Assembly (NCBI GenBank): GCA_023807065.1
Contig: JAJJLU010000402.1
Span: 1-52,743, forward strand
Length of the DNA: 52,743 bases
Origin: Isotricha intestinalis
Taxonomy: Eukaryota; Ciliophora; Litostomatea; Vestibuliferida; Isotrichidae
Direction: 5' to 3'
Part shown: positions 29,890-40,388 of the stretch, piece after piece
Position numbering within the stretch: position 1 is the stretch's first letter
Layout: each line of letters begins with the position of its first letter
Program-made: the position numbers and the translations under genes
Notes under the pieces: model-generated
The model's input: only the letters and a program-made list of their open reading frames with translations
What the model was told of the DNA's origin: nothing
The model's database searches: none

Positions 29890-30288
29890 ATGTTTTTCGA
29901 ATTACTTTATAATTCAAATGAAAAGATTTTTCTAGAAGCAATTGACCAAAGATATAATATTGAAAAAAATAAAGAAAAAAATGAAGAAAATAAAGAAGAA
30001 TTAAATTTTGAAGAAAATATTAAAAAATTAAATTTTGATTTTTGTGAGAGTTTGGATTCATTAAGTTTAGATAAAGATAATTCAACTGAAGAAGATTCTG
30101 ATAATATTTCTTTAGATTCTAATAATAAAAAGTTTATATTAATGAATGATATTATTAAAAAAGAATCTATCAAAAAAAATAAAGAGTATAGATTAAATTA
30201 TTTTATTAATCAAATTGAATTTATTGATAAAACCAAAACACCATTTATAAGCAATTTAATAAAAAATAGTAATGTCAATGATAAATGA
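29890..30288 (+). CDS. Small acidic protein, unrecognised
   Basis: A 132-residue protein begins MFFELLYNSNEKIFLEAIDQRYNIEK, a likely helix. A Glu/Asn/Lys stretch and an acidic Ser/Asp-rich region follow (SLDSLSLDKDNSTEEDSDNISLDSNN). It ends in LNYFINQIEFIDKTKTPFISNLI. The last part resembles a short linear motif more than a domain. An opposite-strand frame over the same place looks like a shadow. It is probably a real gene because codon use is typical and an A-rich leader precedes the ATG. Function unknown. Confidence 0.45.
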   Translation: MFFELLYNSNEKIFLEAIDQRYNIEKNKEKNEENKEELNFEENIKKLNFDFCESLDSLSLDKDNSTEEDSDNISLDSNNKKFILMNDIIKKESIKKNKEYRLNYFINQIEFIDKTKTPFISNLIKNSNVNDK

Positions 30289-30552
30289 ATATGAATTATT
30301 ATGAATAAATAAATAAAATTACTCTTGAATAATTAATTAATTAATCATTTAAGGATATTTAATTCACTTTTATAAATTATACATCATTTTTTTTTATTTT
30401 AATTAAAAAACAGTTAATTAAAAATAATCTAAAAAAAAGTGTATAACAACACAATTTAATATTAAAAAAATAATAAATAACCATTTATTAAAGGGAAAAA
30501 TAATCAAAATTAAAATGATTATTTTTCAAAGTTTGTGCAATAATTATATACA

Positions 30553-31458
30553 TTAAACCCTATTATTTATAATTGAGTCATCATCACTAACAAATAATGA
30601 ATCGTCTGGATTAAATATAATTTCATTTTGTATATCAAATTCTTCTTTTTCTTTATAATCTTGACTAATTGAAGAACAAATATTGATTGGTATATTTATC
30701 TTTATACCATCATAATAATCATCATTACAAAAACTAATGTTTAATAAATATAAACAAGAAATAAAAGATGAATTTATTGAAGGAATAAAATAATTTGGAG
30801 ACAGAAATTTTTCTTCTTTTAATTTTAAATTATATTTTATTAAAATTTTTTCATTTTTTTTAATCTGACATTTATATTTGTTTTTAAAAATTGTTTCTTC
30901 TAATAAATCTTTTTTATTACAATTTATTTGTCTAATAATACTAATTCTAATTTTTTCAAAATTATAATTACTTTTATTTTCAAATTCAATTAAACATTTT
31001 AAATTATCATTAAAATAGAAATTTTTTTTATTTAAATAAACTGAAATCATATCTTTTTTTTCTTGAAAAATTTCAAATTGAGAAATAATTTCATTTGGGA
31101 AAATAATTAACAATTTATTCTCTGAAAAATTTTCATCATTTATTTCACAATTTACTTCTAAATAATATCTAATATAAAAAATAAAATCTTTTCCTGAATA
31201 TTCAAAACTAGATTTAATATTTTGTGGAATTTCAAAAAAAAATAAAATAGTATCAGGATATAAAAAACCAAAATTAGGTTTCATTATATATTCAACATTT
31301 AAATTTTTTCCAATTCCTTTTTTAAACCAATATTCATCTTTTTTAAGAAATAAAGTAATTTTTGAATTGTTAAGTTTTTCATTTTTAATTTTAATATTCC
31401 CATTAATTTTATCTCCATAATTAAAAAATAATTTATTTGAATCAAAAAGAATATCCAT
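30553..31458 (-). CDS. Arrestin-fold protein
   Basis: This 301-residue all-beta protein has the plan of the arrestin/ARRDC/VPS26 clan. The N-lobe begins with FFNYGDKINGNIKIKNEKL (the common G-D-x-I-x-G-x-(I/V) motif), continues through FLYPDTILFFFEIPQNIKSSFEYSGKDFIFYIRYYLEV and ends near residue 130. The C-lobe contains SVYLNKKNFYFNDNLKCLIEFENKSNYNFEKIRISIIRQ and closes with LSPNYFIPSINSSFISCLYLLNISFCNDDYYDGIKINIPINI, matching the P-x-(I/T)...I-x-V-P-I-x-I end of arrestin C domains. The tail (about 265-301) is acidic. Such proteins adapt membrane cargo for trafficking. No PPxY motif for a ubiquitin ligase is visible. It is tandem with eIF1 on the same strand, 87 bases apart. Confidence 0.75.
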   Translation of the reverse strand: MDILFDSNKLFFNYGDKINGNIKIKNEKLNNSKITLFLKKDEYWFKKGIGKNLNVEYIMKPNFGFLYPDTILFFFEIPQNIKSSFEYSGKDFIFYIRYYLEVNCEINDENFSENKLLIIFPNEIISQFEIFQEKKDMISVYLNKKNFYFNDNLKCLIEFENKSNYNFEKIRISIIRQINCNKKDLLEETIFKNKYKCQIKKNEKILIKYNLKLKEEKFLSPNYFIPSINSSFISCLYLLNISFCNDDYYDGIKINIPINICSSISQDYKEKEEFDIQNEIIFNPDDSLFVSDDDSIINNRV

Positions 31459-31545
31459 TTTTTATGAAGTATAATTTTATAAATTTTTAATATTTATTAT
31501 AATGAAAAATAATTAAAAAAAAATTATAATAGTTTTAAAATAAAA

Positions 31546-31922
31546 TTATATATCTGCACCATGAATTTTAATATTTTCTTCAGTTCCAATTCCTTCATGA
31601 ATTAAAAAATCATAAACTTCTTGTCTATGATCTCCATTTAAAGTGATAAAATTTTCTTTTGATTTCGGATCATTTTTTATTGCTCCAACACAATGGAAAA
31701 TTTTTTTCCAAGCTTTTAAAACTAATTGATAATCTATATCATCTGGAATTCCTCTTATTACAGTTGCTTTTTTTCTAACTGTTAATTGCTGTGTTGATAT
31801 ATCTAATATTATTATTTATATATATTTATTATTTTACGAATTGGTTTTGCTGTTATTACATCTTCTTCTGCATTGTCATCTCCAAATTGAAAATTGTTAT
31901 TTAATGCAAAATTATCTGTCAT
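31546..31922 (-). CDS. eIF1: Translation initiation factor eIF1 (SUI1), one intron
   Basis: The gene is split: exon 1 is 31838-31922 and exon 2 is 31546-31802, with a 35-base intron at 31803-31837. Joining them gives a 113-residue protein. The N-terminus (MTDNFALNNNFQFGDDNAEED) is followed by KPIRHISTQQ, created across the junction and fitting the eIF1 I-H-I-R-x-Q-Q motif. Then come TVIRGIPDD (matching T-x-V-Q-G-I/L), KAWKKIFHCVGAI, ITLNGDHRQEVYDFLIHEGIG and IKIHG at the C-terminus. eIF1 binds the 40S ribosome subunit and secures accurate start-codon choice. Length is standard (about 108-113). The exon frame is consistent: 342 coding bases including TAA. This gene provides one of three firm introns in the window. 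Confidence 0.95.
31803..31837 (-). other. 35-nt spliceosomal intron in eIF1
   Basis: On the minus strand it begins GTAAAATAAT and ends ATATTAG. It is needed to restore the I-H-I-x-x-Q-Q motif, interrupts codon 29 after its first base (phase 1), and contains stops in frame. Confidence 0.9.
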
Positions 31923-32303
31923 TTTTAGTAATAAATAAATTATTTTTTTCTTTTACTTTTTTATTCGAAATTTAATTTAATTTATTTTTATATTTAATTA
32001 GGAGGAATTTATTTGTTTAATTCAAATAATTCATGAAATTTACTCAGATAAAATGTTGGAAAGTTTCAAATTTGTTTGTTTTAATTATCTCTTTTTTTTT
32101 AAATAAAGAATATTCTATTTGATAAATTTTTTAATTTAAAAAAATTAAGAAGATTGTTTTTTATATTTTCAGAAATGAATAATTTTTTACCTCTTCAAAT
32201 TTTTCTATATTATTAATACATTTTAACCCTTAAAAAATTTTTTGTTTGTTTTTGAATTTAATCTAAAAATAATAAATTGATAAAAATAACTATTTTTAAA
32301 GAA
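31923..32303. promoter_or_regulatory. Divergent promoter region, eIF1 / TLDc gene
   Basis: 381 bases between two start codons on opposite strands. It is T-rich on the plus strand (for example 32091-32100) and presumably contains both promoters. No named element was seen. Confidence 0.4.
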
Positions 32304-33421
32304 ATGGAATCAGATTGTCCAAAACCTTCAGAAAACACTCCTGAAGACAATGAACAAATTCAAAAAGAATATAAATTAAAATCATCAATCAACAATTCAA
32401 CTGAATATGATATAAAATTAATAGCTAAAGATACTTCTTTATCAATATATTTATGCAATATAAATGAAATAACTCCTTTTATTTATCAAAAAGATTATCA
32501 ATTAAAAGATCTTATTAAAATATCTAAAGTATTTAAATTATGTGATAATATTACGGAGGTTATTTCTTATATTAATGAAAATTTTGAAAGTAATTTAGTA
32601 ACTTTAAAAGAAGAAAATATTGATTCAGTAAATTTGTATTTTAAAATGACTTTACCTAATAAATCTGAAGAAAATTTTAAATTCGAAATTTCAAAAATTA
32701 ATTTAAAACAAAATGAATCATTTGATATATTATTTAAAGGATTATATAATATAAAAAATGAAAATAAAAAAAAAGATGAAGAAATTGAAATCTTAAAAAC
32801 AGAAATAAATAATTTAAAACAACAAATGAATTCAATGAAAATTGAATTTGAAAAAAAAAATAAAGAAATATCTGATCAATTATTTAGCTTATTAAATAAA
32901 AAAGATATTTTAAAAAATAAAATATTTAAAAATTTGATTGAAAACGCAGTGAAAGAAAAAAGAGAAGAAATAAAAAATAAAAATATAGAATGGAAATTAA
33001 TTTATAAAGCTTCTAGAGATGGAGAATCAGTTTCAAACTGCCATAGTAAATGTAAAGTGATACAGTATCAATTATTTTTTCTTCAAATGGAAGAATATTT
33101 GGAGTATATAGAAATATAGCAATAAATGGAAGTGGACCTTGGAGTGTTGATGATAATGCTTTTATTTTTTCTGTTGATAATAATAAAATATATAGGGTTA
33201 AGAAAGGAAATAAAGTTATTGCTTTTGATGATGATTGTTTTATTCAATATATGAATACTTTGGTTTTGACAGGTAATATATTAACTAATCAATATAATGA
33301 TAAAAATACTAATACGATGAATAACTATTTTGAAGGATTTACCAGAAATTTTGAATTAAATGGAGGAAATCAATATTATTATGTTGAAGAATTTTTGGTT
33401 TATTCACTTAATTTCAGCTAA
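32304..33421 (+). CDS. Coiled-coil TLDc-domain protein with one frameshift
   Basis: The start is ATG at 32304; the frame opens a little earlier at a TTG. Residues 1-145 are a mostly beta/alpha region of unknown type, about 150-200 a coiled coil (KKKDEEIEILKTEINNLKQQMNSMK), then a TLDc domain begins at WKLIYKASRDGESVSNCHSKCK. At about 33057 the frame must shift: DTVSIIFSSNGRIFGVYR continues the domain one frame over, and KNYFEGFTRNF-like and YYYVEEFLVYSL finish it, with a stop at 33419-33421. The join behaves as if one G were missing from AAAGGTGAT. With that base the product would be 372 residues. It may be a sequencing error or a recent mutation. TLDc proteins elsewhere regulate V-ATPase and oxidative stress. 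Another TLDc protein is encoded at 8796-11717. Confidence 0.75.
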
Positions 33422-34004
33422 TGAATTTTTTCCATTAATAAATAGTATAGTATCAGAATTTAAATATAATAAAATTTATTTAAATACTTCTGGAAAAAAA
33501 TATATTATAAAAAAATCAAAATAATAATAACTGGTATAATATTTGAAATTATATTATAAAACCCTGAAACATAATGAAATTATTTATTTAATAAAGTTCA
33601 TAAAAATGTAAATTGAATTAAATTTTTTAAATAAATCAATAACAAAAATAACATTCAATCATATAAAAATACAATAACGATGAATATATTTTTTATTTAA
33701 ATATAATATATTTTTCTAAAAAACTATTATTAATAAGTATTTTCAAAAATTATTTTTTATATATTCATCTTTTACTATTTTTTTTTTTAAAAATCTTTCA
33801 TAAAATTAATCTAAAAGTATTAAATCTTTGTCCAATAAAAATTTTTTATTCAATATATGTTTTAGTAATATTTCTTTTTAAAAGAATTTTTATTTTAAAT
33901 TTATATTTCAATAATATTTCATTCAAACCTTCCATTAAAATTATTTTTAAATTAATTTATTTACATGTTAAAAATTGTTCATTCAAATATTACCAAATAA
34001 AAAT
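33422..34004. other. Intergenic region after TLDc gene
   Basis: Directly after the stop at 33421 another frame stays open for about 36 codons (NEFFPLINSIV, NTSGKKYIIKKSK) and could be an old C-terminal extension. The rest is AT-rich with no gene. Confidence 0.4.
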
Positions 34005-35585
34005 ATGACTGATGTTTCAATTTCCCTTGATTTAAAACAACAATTAATAGATTTTTATGAAGAATCAAAAAAAACAATAGATAATCATTTATTAATTTTA
34101 TCAAATGAAATGAAAAAGATAAAAATTCAACATGAATTACTTTATAAAAAAGCAATGGAAATTTTATTAAAAACAGAAAATGAAGAAATTATATTTAAAA
34201 ATAATTTAACTCATTCTGATTTTGGAAGTAATTCTGATTCTCCTTTAAGAAAAAAAGCAAAAACTCCTTTAAAAGGTAAAAGTTCTAATTTATTAAAAAA
34301 TTATAAATTACAAGGTGATTTAGCTTTAAATTTAAAAAAAACAAAAATTGAAAAAAAAAAAAATTTTAAAATTACAAAAAATAAATTACCAAGTCACAAA
34401 AATAAAAATATAAATAATACTTCTTTTTCATCAAAAAATACAAATATGATTATAAATAATAATCCAAATTCTTTAAAATCAACTAAAACTAAATTTCCTC
34501 AAAAAATTCAAAAAGTTGTTAAAAAAAATTCTTTAAATAGTAATAATAGTGGAACAAGTATTAATGAACATAATTCAGCTAGTTCATTTCATTATCAACC
34601 TTCTTTAAATAATGAAATACATTCAAATAAAAATAAAATGAAAAATGAAAATAAATTAGAAAATAAAAAAAAAAAAATTAATAAACCAATATTTAATAAT
34701 ATTATTAATAAGGATATAAGGAAATTTTCAATTATTGATATTCCTGCAATTAATTCTATTCAAGAAAAATCAAAAAAAAATAATGAAAATAATTATAATG
34801 AAAAATCAAGTCATAGTTTTGAAAGTGAAGATAGTAATAGTTTTGTATTAGGTATTAATGATGAAAATGAATATTTTTTAAATAAAACTATTTTAAGTAA
34901 AATTAAATCAACAAAGGAAAAATGTTTTTATTTAGTTTCTAAATCTGATTTAGTTCCTTTAAAAATTAGATTAATTTTTTCTAAGAGAATTCGTTCAGTT
35001 TATAATTATAATCCTCCTTCTAAAATATTAAATGATTATTTAGAATTATTAGATAAAAATATTAAAGATTTAAAAAATAAAGATTTAAATAAATTTAATC
35101 CTTCTCTTACAGCACAATGTTCTTTATGTTTTATTCAAAAAGAAGATGAATCTTCAATTTTAAATTTAAAATTAGTTAATGAAGATTCTAAAAATAAAAT
35201 AAGTTGTTTAATAAAATTAATATTATTAATTGCTGGAAGAGAATATTCTAATGATATAAATTATGAATTTTTAATACAAGAATTAAAAAAAATATCAAAT
35301 TGCCAAATTAGGAAATTTTTAATTAATATTGAAACTCTAAAAAATATTGAACAATTATCTGAAAAAATTATTAATTCATTTATAGAAATTGCAGAAAGTA
35401 ATAAAGATATTTTTATTCTAAATAACGATGATATTCCTAAAAGTTATGAAAAAATAATGTTTTATTTAAAAGAAATTTATGATTTTTTAAAAACAAAAAG
35501 TAATAATTATAAAAAAAAAAATAAATTTAAAGAAGAAAGAAATCATTTTCAGCAAAAATTAGTCTATAATAAAATTAAAAGTTAA
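34005..35585 (+). CDS. Unrecognised protein with conserved-looking helical C-terminus
   Basis: I start the gene at ATG 34005 (526 residues). A TTG 30 bases upstream is in frame but unlikely as a start. Residues 1-60 form a helix or coiled coil (SLDLKQQLIDFYEESKKTIDNHLLILSNEMKKIKIQHELLYKKAMEIL). About 65-275 are disordered and rich in Lys, Asn and Ser. The C-terminal half (about 295-510) looks folded and alpha-helical: KCFYLVSKSDLVPLKIRLIFSKRIRSVYNYNPPSKILNDYLELLDKNI, then LTAQCSLCFIQKEDESSILNLKLV and IKLILLIAGREYSNDINYEFLIQELKKI. The short CSLC pair is not enough for a zinc site. I know no family with this pattern. It may be ciliate-specific. Confidence 0.65.
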   Translation: MTDVSISLDLKQQLIDFYEESKKTIDNHLLILSNEMKKIKIQHELLYKKAMEILLKTENEEIIFKNNLTHSDFGSNSDSPLRKKAKTPLKGKSSNLLKNYKLQGDLALNLKKTKIEKKKNFKITKNKLPSHKNKNINNTSFSSKNTNMIINNNPNSLKSTKTKFPQKIQKVVKKNSLNSNNSGTSINEHNSASSFHYQPSLNNEIHSNKNKMKNENKLENKKKKINKPIFNNIINKDIRKFSIIDIPAINSIQEKSKKNNENNYNEKSSHSFESEDSNSFVLGINDENEYFLNKTILSKIKSTKEKCFYLVSKSDLVPLKIRLIFSKRIRSVYNYNPPSKILNDYLELLDKNIKDLKNKDLNKFNPSLTAQCSLCFIQKEDESSILNLKLVNEDSKNKISCLIKLILLIAGREYSNDINYEFLIQELKKISNCQIRKFLINIETLKNIEQLSEKIINSFIEIAESNKDIFILNNDDIPKSYEKIMFYLKEIYDFLKTKSNNYKKKNKFKEERNHFQQKLVYNKIKS

Positions 35586-35708
35586 ATAATTTTTGTATTA
35601 ATTTGATGTTCTTTTATCTTTATAATTTCTTTAAATTAATTTTAAAATATTTTTAACATAATAATAACATAATACAATACAATTAAAAATATATTTTAAT
35701 TAAAAAAA

Positions 35709-38306
35709 TTAATCAAAAACATTAATTTTATTTTTTTTTCCTATTTCAAGTGCCATTTGATAATCATTATAAGAATTATTTAAATCATTTAATTGTTCAT
35801 AACATTCACCTCGTTTAAGAAAAGCATTTTGATTAAAAGGTTCAATTTTAATAACTTCACTAAAATCTTTTATTGCTTCATTAAATTTATTAATTTTTAT
35901 ATAAATTAATCCTCTTCTATAAAAAGCTTGGCTTTTAGTTTTATTAATTTCTATTGCTTTTGAATAATCATTAATTGCATTATTATATAATTTTAATTTT
36001 ATATAATTTGAAGCTCTGTTTATATAAGAATCATAATTTGAAGGTTCCATTGAAATTATTTTGTCATAATCAAAAATTGCTTTTTCAAATTGATTTAATT
36101 TTTCATATATATATGCTCTTTTATTATAAAAAATTATATTTTTAGAATTTAAATTAATTGCAATTGTAATATCATTAAGCGCTTCATTTAATTTATTTAA
36201 ATGTTTATATGCCCAACCTCTATTATGATAATATATTGGATTTTTTGGGTCTAATGAAATACATTTATTAAAATATTCAATTGCTTTATCAAATTTTTTT
36301 TGTTTATCATATATTAAACCAATTCCATGATAAGCAAGTGAATAAAATGGATCTTTTTCAATAACAATATTATAATATTCTAAACTTTTATTAAAAACAT
36401 TTAATTTATTGTATATAGTAGCTAAATGATAATAAGGGATAATTCTTTTACTAATTAATTTAGTACATTCAATAAAATCTTGACAAGCTAAATCATATTT
36501 TTCTAAATTTTCATAACAAATACCTCTATTAAAATAAGGATTATAATATTTAGGATAAAATTTTATTACCATACCAAAATCTTCAATGGCATTTTCATAT
36601 AAACATATCATTTTATATAAAAAGGCTCTATTAAAATAAAATTCAGGTTTATCATGTTGTAATTTAATTGCTTGAGAAAAATCATTTATTGCATTATTAT
36701 AAGATCCAATTTTTGAATAAGAAATTCCTCTATTATAAAAAGTAAAAGAATAATATGGATTTAATTCAATTGCTTTTGTATAATCATCAATTGAATTTTG
36801 GTATAAACCTAATTTATCATATGTAAATCCACGATTAAAATAACATTTAAAATCTTCTTTCATTAAAATTGCTAGGTTTAAGTTTTTTAATGAATTTTTT
36901 AAATCTCCTTTTTTTCTTAAAGATACACCTAAATTATAATAATATTCCCAATTTTTTTCAATTATTTCATTTCTTTCTTTTCTTATATCATGATTGTTAT
37001 TTTCATTTTCTTTTTCATCATCAAAATTTAATTGAATACATATATCTTTGTTTATATTGCTTTTTATTTTATTGTTTTCTTTAATATTTGTATATGAAGT
37101 TGAATCTAATTTTAAAAATTCACTTTTATTTTTTTTAGAATAAGTATTTTGATATTTATTTTTAATAATATTTTTTGAATTTGAAATTTGAAATTCTATA
37201 TTTTCTTCACAGGAATTTAATAATTTTTTATATTCAGTATTATAATCAATTAGAATTGAATTTTTATTTTTATCTATTGTTTGTGGAGAAAGATTATTTA
37301 TTGAATTTAACATTGAATTATTTGAATTATTTAAATTTAATTTTCTTTTAATTGGACTTAAATTTTTAATATTATCAGAAGAATCTTTTTTAATAATATC
37401 ATCATCTTTATTTTTAAATTTTAATTTATTAATTAATTTTTCTTCATTTTTACTAACAGAATCAATAAAAATGAAATCAGATTTATTTAAAGAAGATGAA
37501 TCACTATCATTATCTTCTTTATTTGAAATTGATTTTTCTTCAATATTATCAAATGAATTTTTATTATTATTTTTAATTAATTCTTCTGAATGAGGTAAAG
37601 TTGATAAAATAAAACTTAAAGATTTTGTTCTTTCATTATTAAAATCTTTAGTAAATTTATTTTTCAAATAACTATTGATTTCAAAATCAATATCAAATTT
37701 ACTGTTTCTATGATTTCCAACAGTATGAAAATTATATAAAGAACCATCATGTGTACTTTCAATAATAGAAAATGTTTTTTCATCATTTAACGAATCATTT
37801 TTCTTATTATTTAAGTTATCATTTAAAACGTCTTTTTCATTTGAATCGATTTCAAAAATTTGAGAAATATTTTTATAAATATTTTTCCTTGAATCAAGCA
37901 TAGAATCTAATTTAATTGCATTTGAATAATCATTTATTGCTTCATTATATTTACCAATAATATTAAATACTGCTCCTCTTAAAAATAAAGAATTAATATT
38001 ATTTGAATCTAATTCAATTGATTTTGTTAAAAATTCAATTGATTTATTATAATCTTTTTTATCTCTATAAATACATCCTAATAAAAAATAACATGTTGAA
38101 TTTAAAAGAGAATCATTTAAAAGTTTTTTTAAATCTTCTTCTGCTAAATCATACTCTCCTGTTTTAATATATATATTTCCACGAAGTAAAAGTGCTTTTT
38201 TACTTGTAGGATCTTTTTCTAGTTTTAATGTACATAAATTTATTATTCTTTGATTTTCTTCTTCTTGTTTTTGGTCAAAATTTTCTAAAGAATTTTCTGT
38301 CGACAT
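35709..38306 (-). CDS. TPR-repeat scaffold protein (about 15 repeats)
   Basis: This 865-residue protein has two TPR blocks. Three 34-residue repeats lie near residues 18-150 (ALLLRGNIYIKTGEYDLAEEDL, YFLLGCIYRDKKDYNKSIEFL, SLFLRGAVFNIIGKYNEAINDYSNAIKLDS). A long Ser/Asn/Asp-rich disordered insert runs from about 150 to 440. Twelve consecutive repeats fill about 445-855, with consensus Y-x-N-R-G-x-x-Y-x-K-L-x-x-Y-x-x-A-I-x-D-(Y/F)-x-x-A-I-x-L-x-P. TPR arrays bind peptides or other proteins; OGT, BBS4 and assembly factors look alike at this level. No catalytic domain follows the array, so a scaffold is more likely than an enzyme. Because repeats are so similar, copy number may differ between relatives. 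It is convergent with the preceding gene, 123 bases apart. Confidence 0.88.
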   Translation of the reverse strand: MSTENSLENFDQKQEEENQRIINLCTLKLEKDPTSKKALLLRGNIYIKTGEYDLAEEDLKKLLNDSLLNSTCYFLLGCIYRDKKDYNKSIEFLTKSIELDSNNINSLFLRGAVFNIIGKYNEAINDYSNAIKLDSMLDSRKNIYKNISQIFEIDSNEKDVLNDNLNNKKNDSLNDEKTFSIIESTHDGSLYNFHTVGNHRNSKFDIDFEINSYLKNKFTKDFNNERTKSLSFILSTLPHSEELIKNNNKNSFDNIEEKSISNKEDNDSDSSSLNKSDFIFIDSVSKNEEKLINKLKFKNKDDDIIKKDSSDNIKNLSPIKRKLNLNNSNNSMLNSINNLSPQTIDKNKNSILIDYNTEYKKLLNSCEENIEFQISNSKNIIKNKYQNTYSKKNKSEFLKLDSTSYTNIKENNKIKSNINKDICIQLNFDDEKENENNNHDIRKERNEIIEKNWEYYYNLGVSLRKKGDLKNSLKNLNLAILMKEDFKCYFNRGFTYDKLGLYQNSIDDYTKAIELNPYYSFTFYNRGISYSKIGSYNNAINDFSQAIKLQHDKPEFYFNRAFLYKMICLYENAIEDFGMVIKFYPKYYNPYFNRGICYENLEKYDLACQDFIECTKLISKRIIPYYHLATIYNKLNVFNKSLEYYNIVIEKDPFYSLAYHGIGLIYDKQKKFDKAIEYFNKCISLDPKNPIYYHNRGWAYKHLNKLNEALNDITIAINLNSKNIIFYNKRAYIYEKLNQFEKAIFDYDKIISMEPSNYDSYINRASNYIKLKLYNNAINDYSKAIEINKTKSQAFYRRGLIYIKINKFNEAIKDFSEVIKIEPFNQNAFLKRGECYEQLNDLNNSYNDYQMALEIGKKNKINVFD

Positions 38307-38846
38307 TAAATTTTCTAATTTAACGGAATTCTTTTATATATATTAAGACAATTATTTATTTTTTTTTAAATTTAAAATATATTTAAATTTTCAAGCATTA
38401 TTTTTTTTCAAAAAATTATATTTAATTTTATATTTTAAAAAAAATATGAATAAAAAAAAACAGAAAAATAAAAATTAATATTTACTTATTTATAAGTATT
38501 ATCATATGAACTTTTAAAAAATAAATCCTGTAAAATGTATGAAGGAATTTTTAAGATAAATTAAGGTATAATTAAAATGATATAAAAAAAGAAAAGATGA
38601 ATTCAATATAATTGGAGAAAGAGAAATTGAAAAAATTATTGATAATGAAGAAAAAAATATGAAACTAACAAAGCTCTAATGAAAAAACACTAAATCAAAA
38701 GAAAAGATATATAATTAATTTATATATTTAATAATATTTTTTCTCAATTTGTTTATACATTCGAAGAATATAACTTTTATATAATGATACCTATTTATAT
38801 TTAATGAATTAAATTTAAAATAAACAAAAAAAAGTAATTGAAAACA
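38307..38846. other. Intergenic region with possible decayed coding segment
   Basis: Near 38533-38700 one plus-strand frame reads RKDEFNIIGEREIEKIIDNE and neighbouring Lys-rich stretches but is broken by TAA and TGA codons. It may be a relic. No intact gene. Confidence 0.3.
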
Positions 38847-40388
38847 TTAATTCTTTTGATTTTCATTCTTTTGATTTTCTTGATTATTACCTAATGAATT
38901 ATTTTGGCTGTTATTAGTGCTTTTTTCTTCTTTTTCTCTTGCTAATATATTGAACATATTTTTCAAATTCCCTGTATTATTCTTAGATATTTTTGTATCA
39001 TTCTGATTGTTTTTTCCATCATAATTTTGAACTAAATCATTATAACCATAAAATGCATTATTTGTTTCTTGAGGATTATTACCAACTATTTTTTGATTAA
39101 AAGTATTTTGAATATTATTTTGTTGAATTATTGGAATTGGAAAAAATAAATTGTTTGTGTTAATGAATTGATTAAAATTATTTAAAGGTTGATTGCTCAT
39201 TTGAGCATTATTATTAGAAAAATTAGAATTTACTTTAAAAGTATTTAAAAGTGGATTATTTAAAGGTTTATCTATTGAAGGATAAATATTATTTGTATAA
39301 AAATTATTAGCAGGAAACTCTAATAAATTATTATTATCGAAAGGAAGAAATAAATTATTTGTGATGAAATGATTATTAATATTATTCATATCTTTCATAA
39401 ATTGACAATAATTTAAATTTGTATTATTTTGGAAATCTGTTTGTTTATTATTATTATTATTATTTTCGGGAATTAAAAATTGAGATTTTATTTCATTGTG
39501 TAATATATCATTTATATTTAAAGGATTTTCTATTATATTATTATTATTTATATTATAATTAAGAATATTATTATTAATATTTTCATAATTTATAATCTCA
39601 TTATTAATTTCTTTCATTTGCTCAATTAAATTTTGATATCGTTCATTATTAATATCATTTTGAGATTCATTAATATTAAGTGTTTTTCTTAAAATATTAT
39701 TTTCTTTACATAGAGAATTATATAAATTTGAATATGATTTTTTTGTATTTTTTAAATGATTTTTACAATTATTCATATCTTCATTGAATTGTAGAAATTG
39801 GGTTTTATTTTTATTTGATGTTAAATTGAATGACATTTTATTCATTACTTCTTCAGTTTCAATAATATTTTTTATCATTGATTCATTTATATTATTTAAT
39901 CTTTTCATAAATGAATTTATAAAATTTTGACTAAGAAAATTAAAATTGTCATCGTTGTTATGATTTATTTTTTTTAATAAATTATTAATTCCTCCAAATA
40001 TAATTTCTTTACTTAAACATTCTTCACATAAATTATTTATAGAAATATTTATATAAATTTGTTTAATAACATCCACATCAATTGGAAATTTAAAAATCTT
40101 CTCATTTAAAAAAGTAAATAATTCGTTTATGTTATTAATTTGTTTTATTTGTCCTTTTCCACATTTATTACATTTATTTGAAATTTTAATATCTTTTTCT
40201 AAACCTGATGTTATATTTTCATTATTTTTGTTATCAATATTATAATCATTATTTATACTTTTTTCTTCTCTTTCTCTTTTGTTGTTCGATAATTTTTTTG
40301 AATTGCCCTTTTCGATTTTCTTATTGTTTATTTTTTTGGCTTTTTTATTATTTTTAAGTTTATCTTGAATTATATTTTTATTTTCCAT
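38847..40388 (-). CDS. Asn-rich protein with paired CxxC motifs
   Basis: The protein has 513 residues. The N-terminus (1-55) is Lys/Asn-rich and likely nuclear or nucleolar (KKINNKKIEKGNSKKLS). About residues 70-135 form a small folded region with KCNKCGKGQ and, some 50 residues later, CEEC. This is a four-Cys arrangement that could bind one zinc ion and is not a named finger. A helical region follows to about 240. The rest (about 245-480) is very rich in Asn with N-runs and resembles prion-like domains. The C-terminus repeats NNSQNNSLGNNQENQKNENQKN. I do not recognise a family. Codon use is as for its neighbours, and the ATG at 40386-40388 is the first in frame. Confidence 0.6.
   Translation of the reverse strand: MENKNIIQDKLKNNKKAKKINNKKIEKGNSKKLSNNKREREEKSINNDYNIDNKNNENITSGLEKDIKISNKCNKCGKGQIKQINNINELFTFLNEKIFKFPIDVDVIKQIYINISINNLCEECLSKEIIFGGINNLLKKINHNNDDNFNFLSQNFINSFMKRLNNINESMIKNIIETEEVMNKMSFNLTSNKNKTQFLQFNEDMNNCKNHLKNTKKSYSNLYNSLCKENNILRKTLNINESQNDINNERYQNLIEQMKEINNEIINYENINNNILNYNINNNNIIENPLNINDILHNEIKSQFLIPENNNNNNKQTDFQNNTNLNYCQFMKDMNNINNHFITNNLFLPFDNNNLLEFPANNFYTNNIYPSIDKPLNNPLLNTFKVNSNFSNNNAQMSNQPLNNFNQFINTNNLFFPIPIIQQNNIQNTFNQKIVGNNPQETNNAFYGYNDLVQNYDGKNNQNDTKISKNNTGNLKNMFNILAREKEEKSTNNSQNNSLGNNQENQKNENQKN

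Noticed and set aside
33050..33070. Programmed ribosomal frameshift in the TLDc gene
   Set aside because: No slippery heptamer or Euplotes-type AAA-TAA/TAG context at the join; a missing base is simpler.
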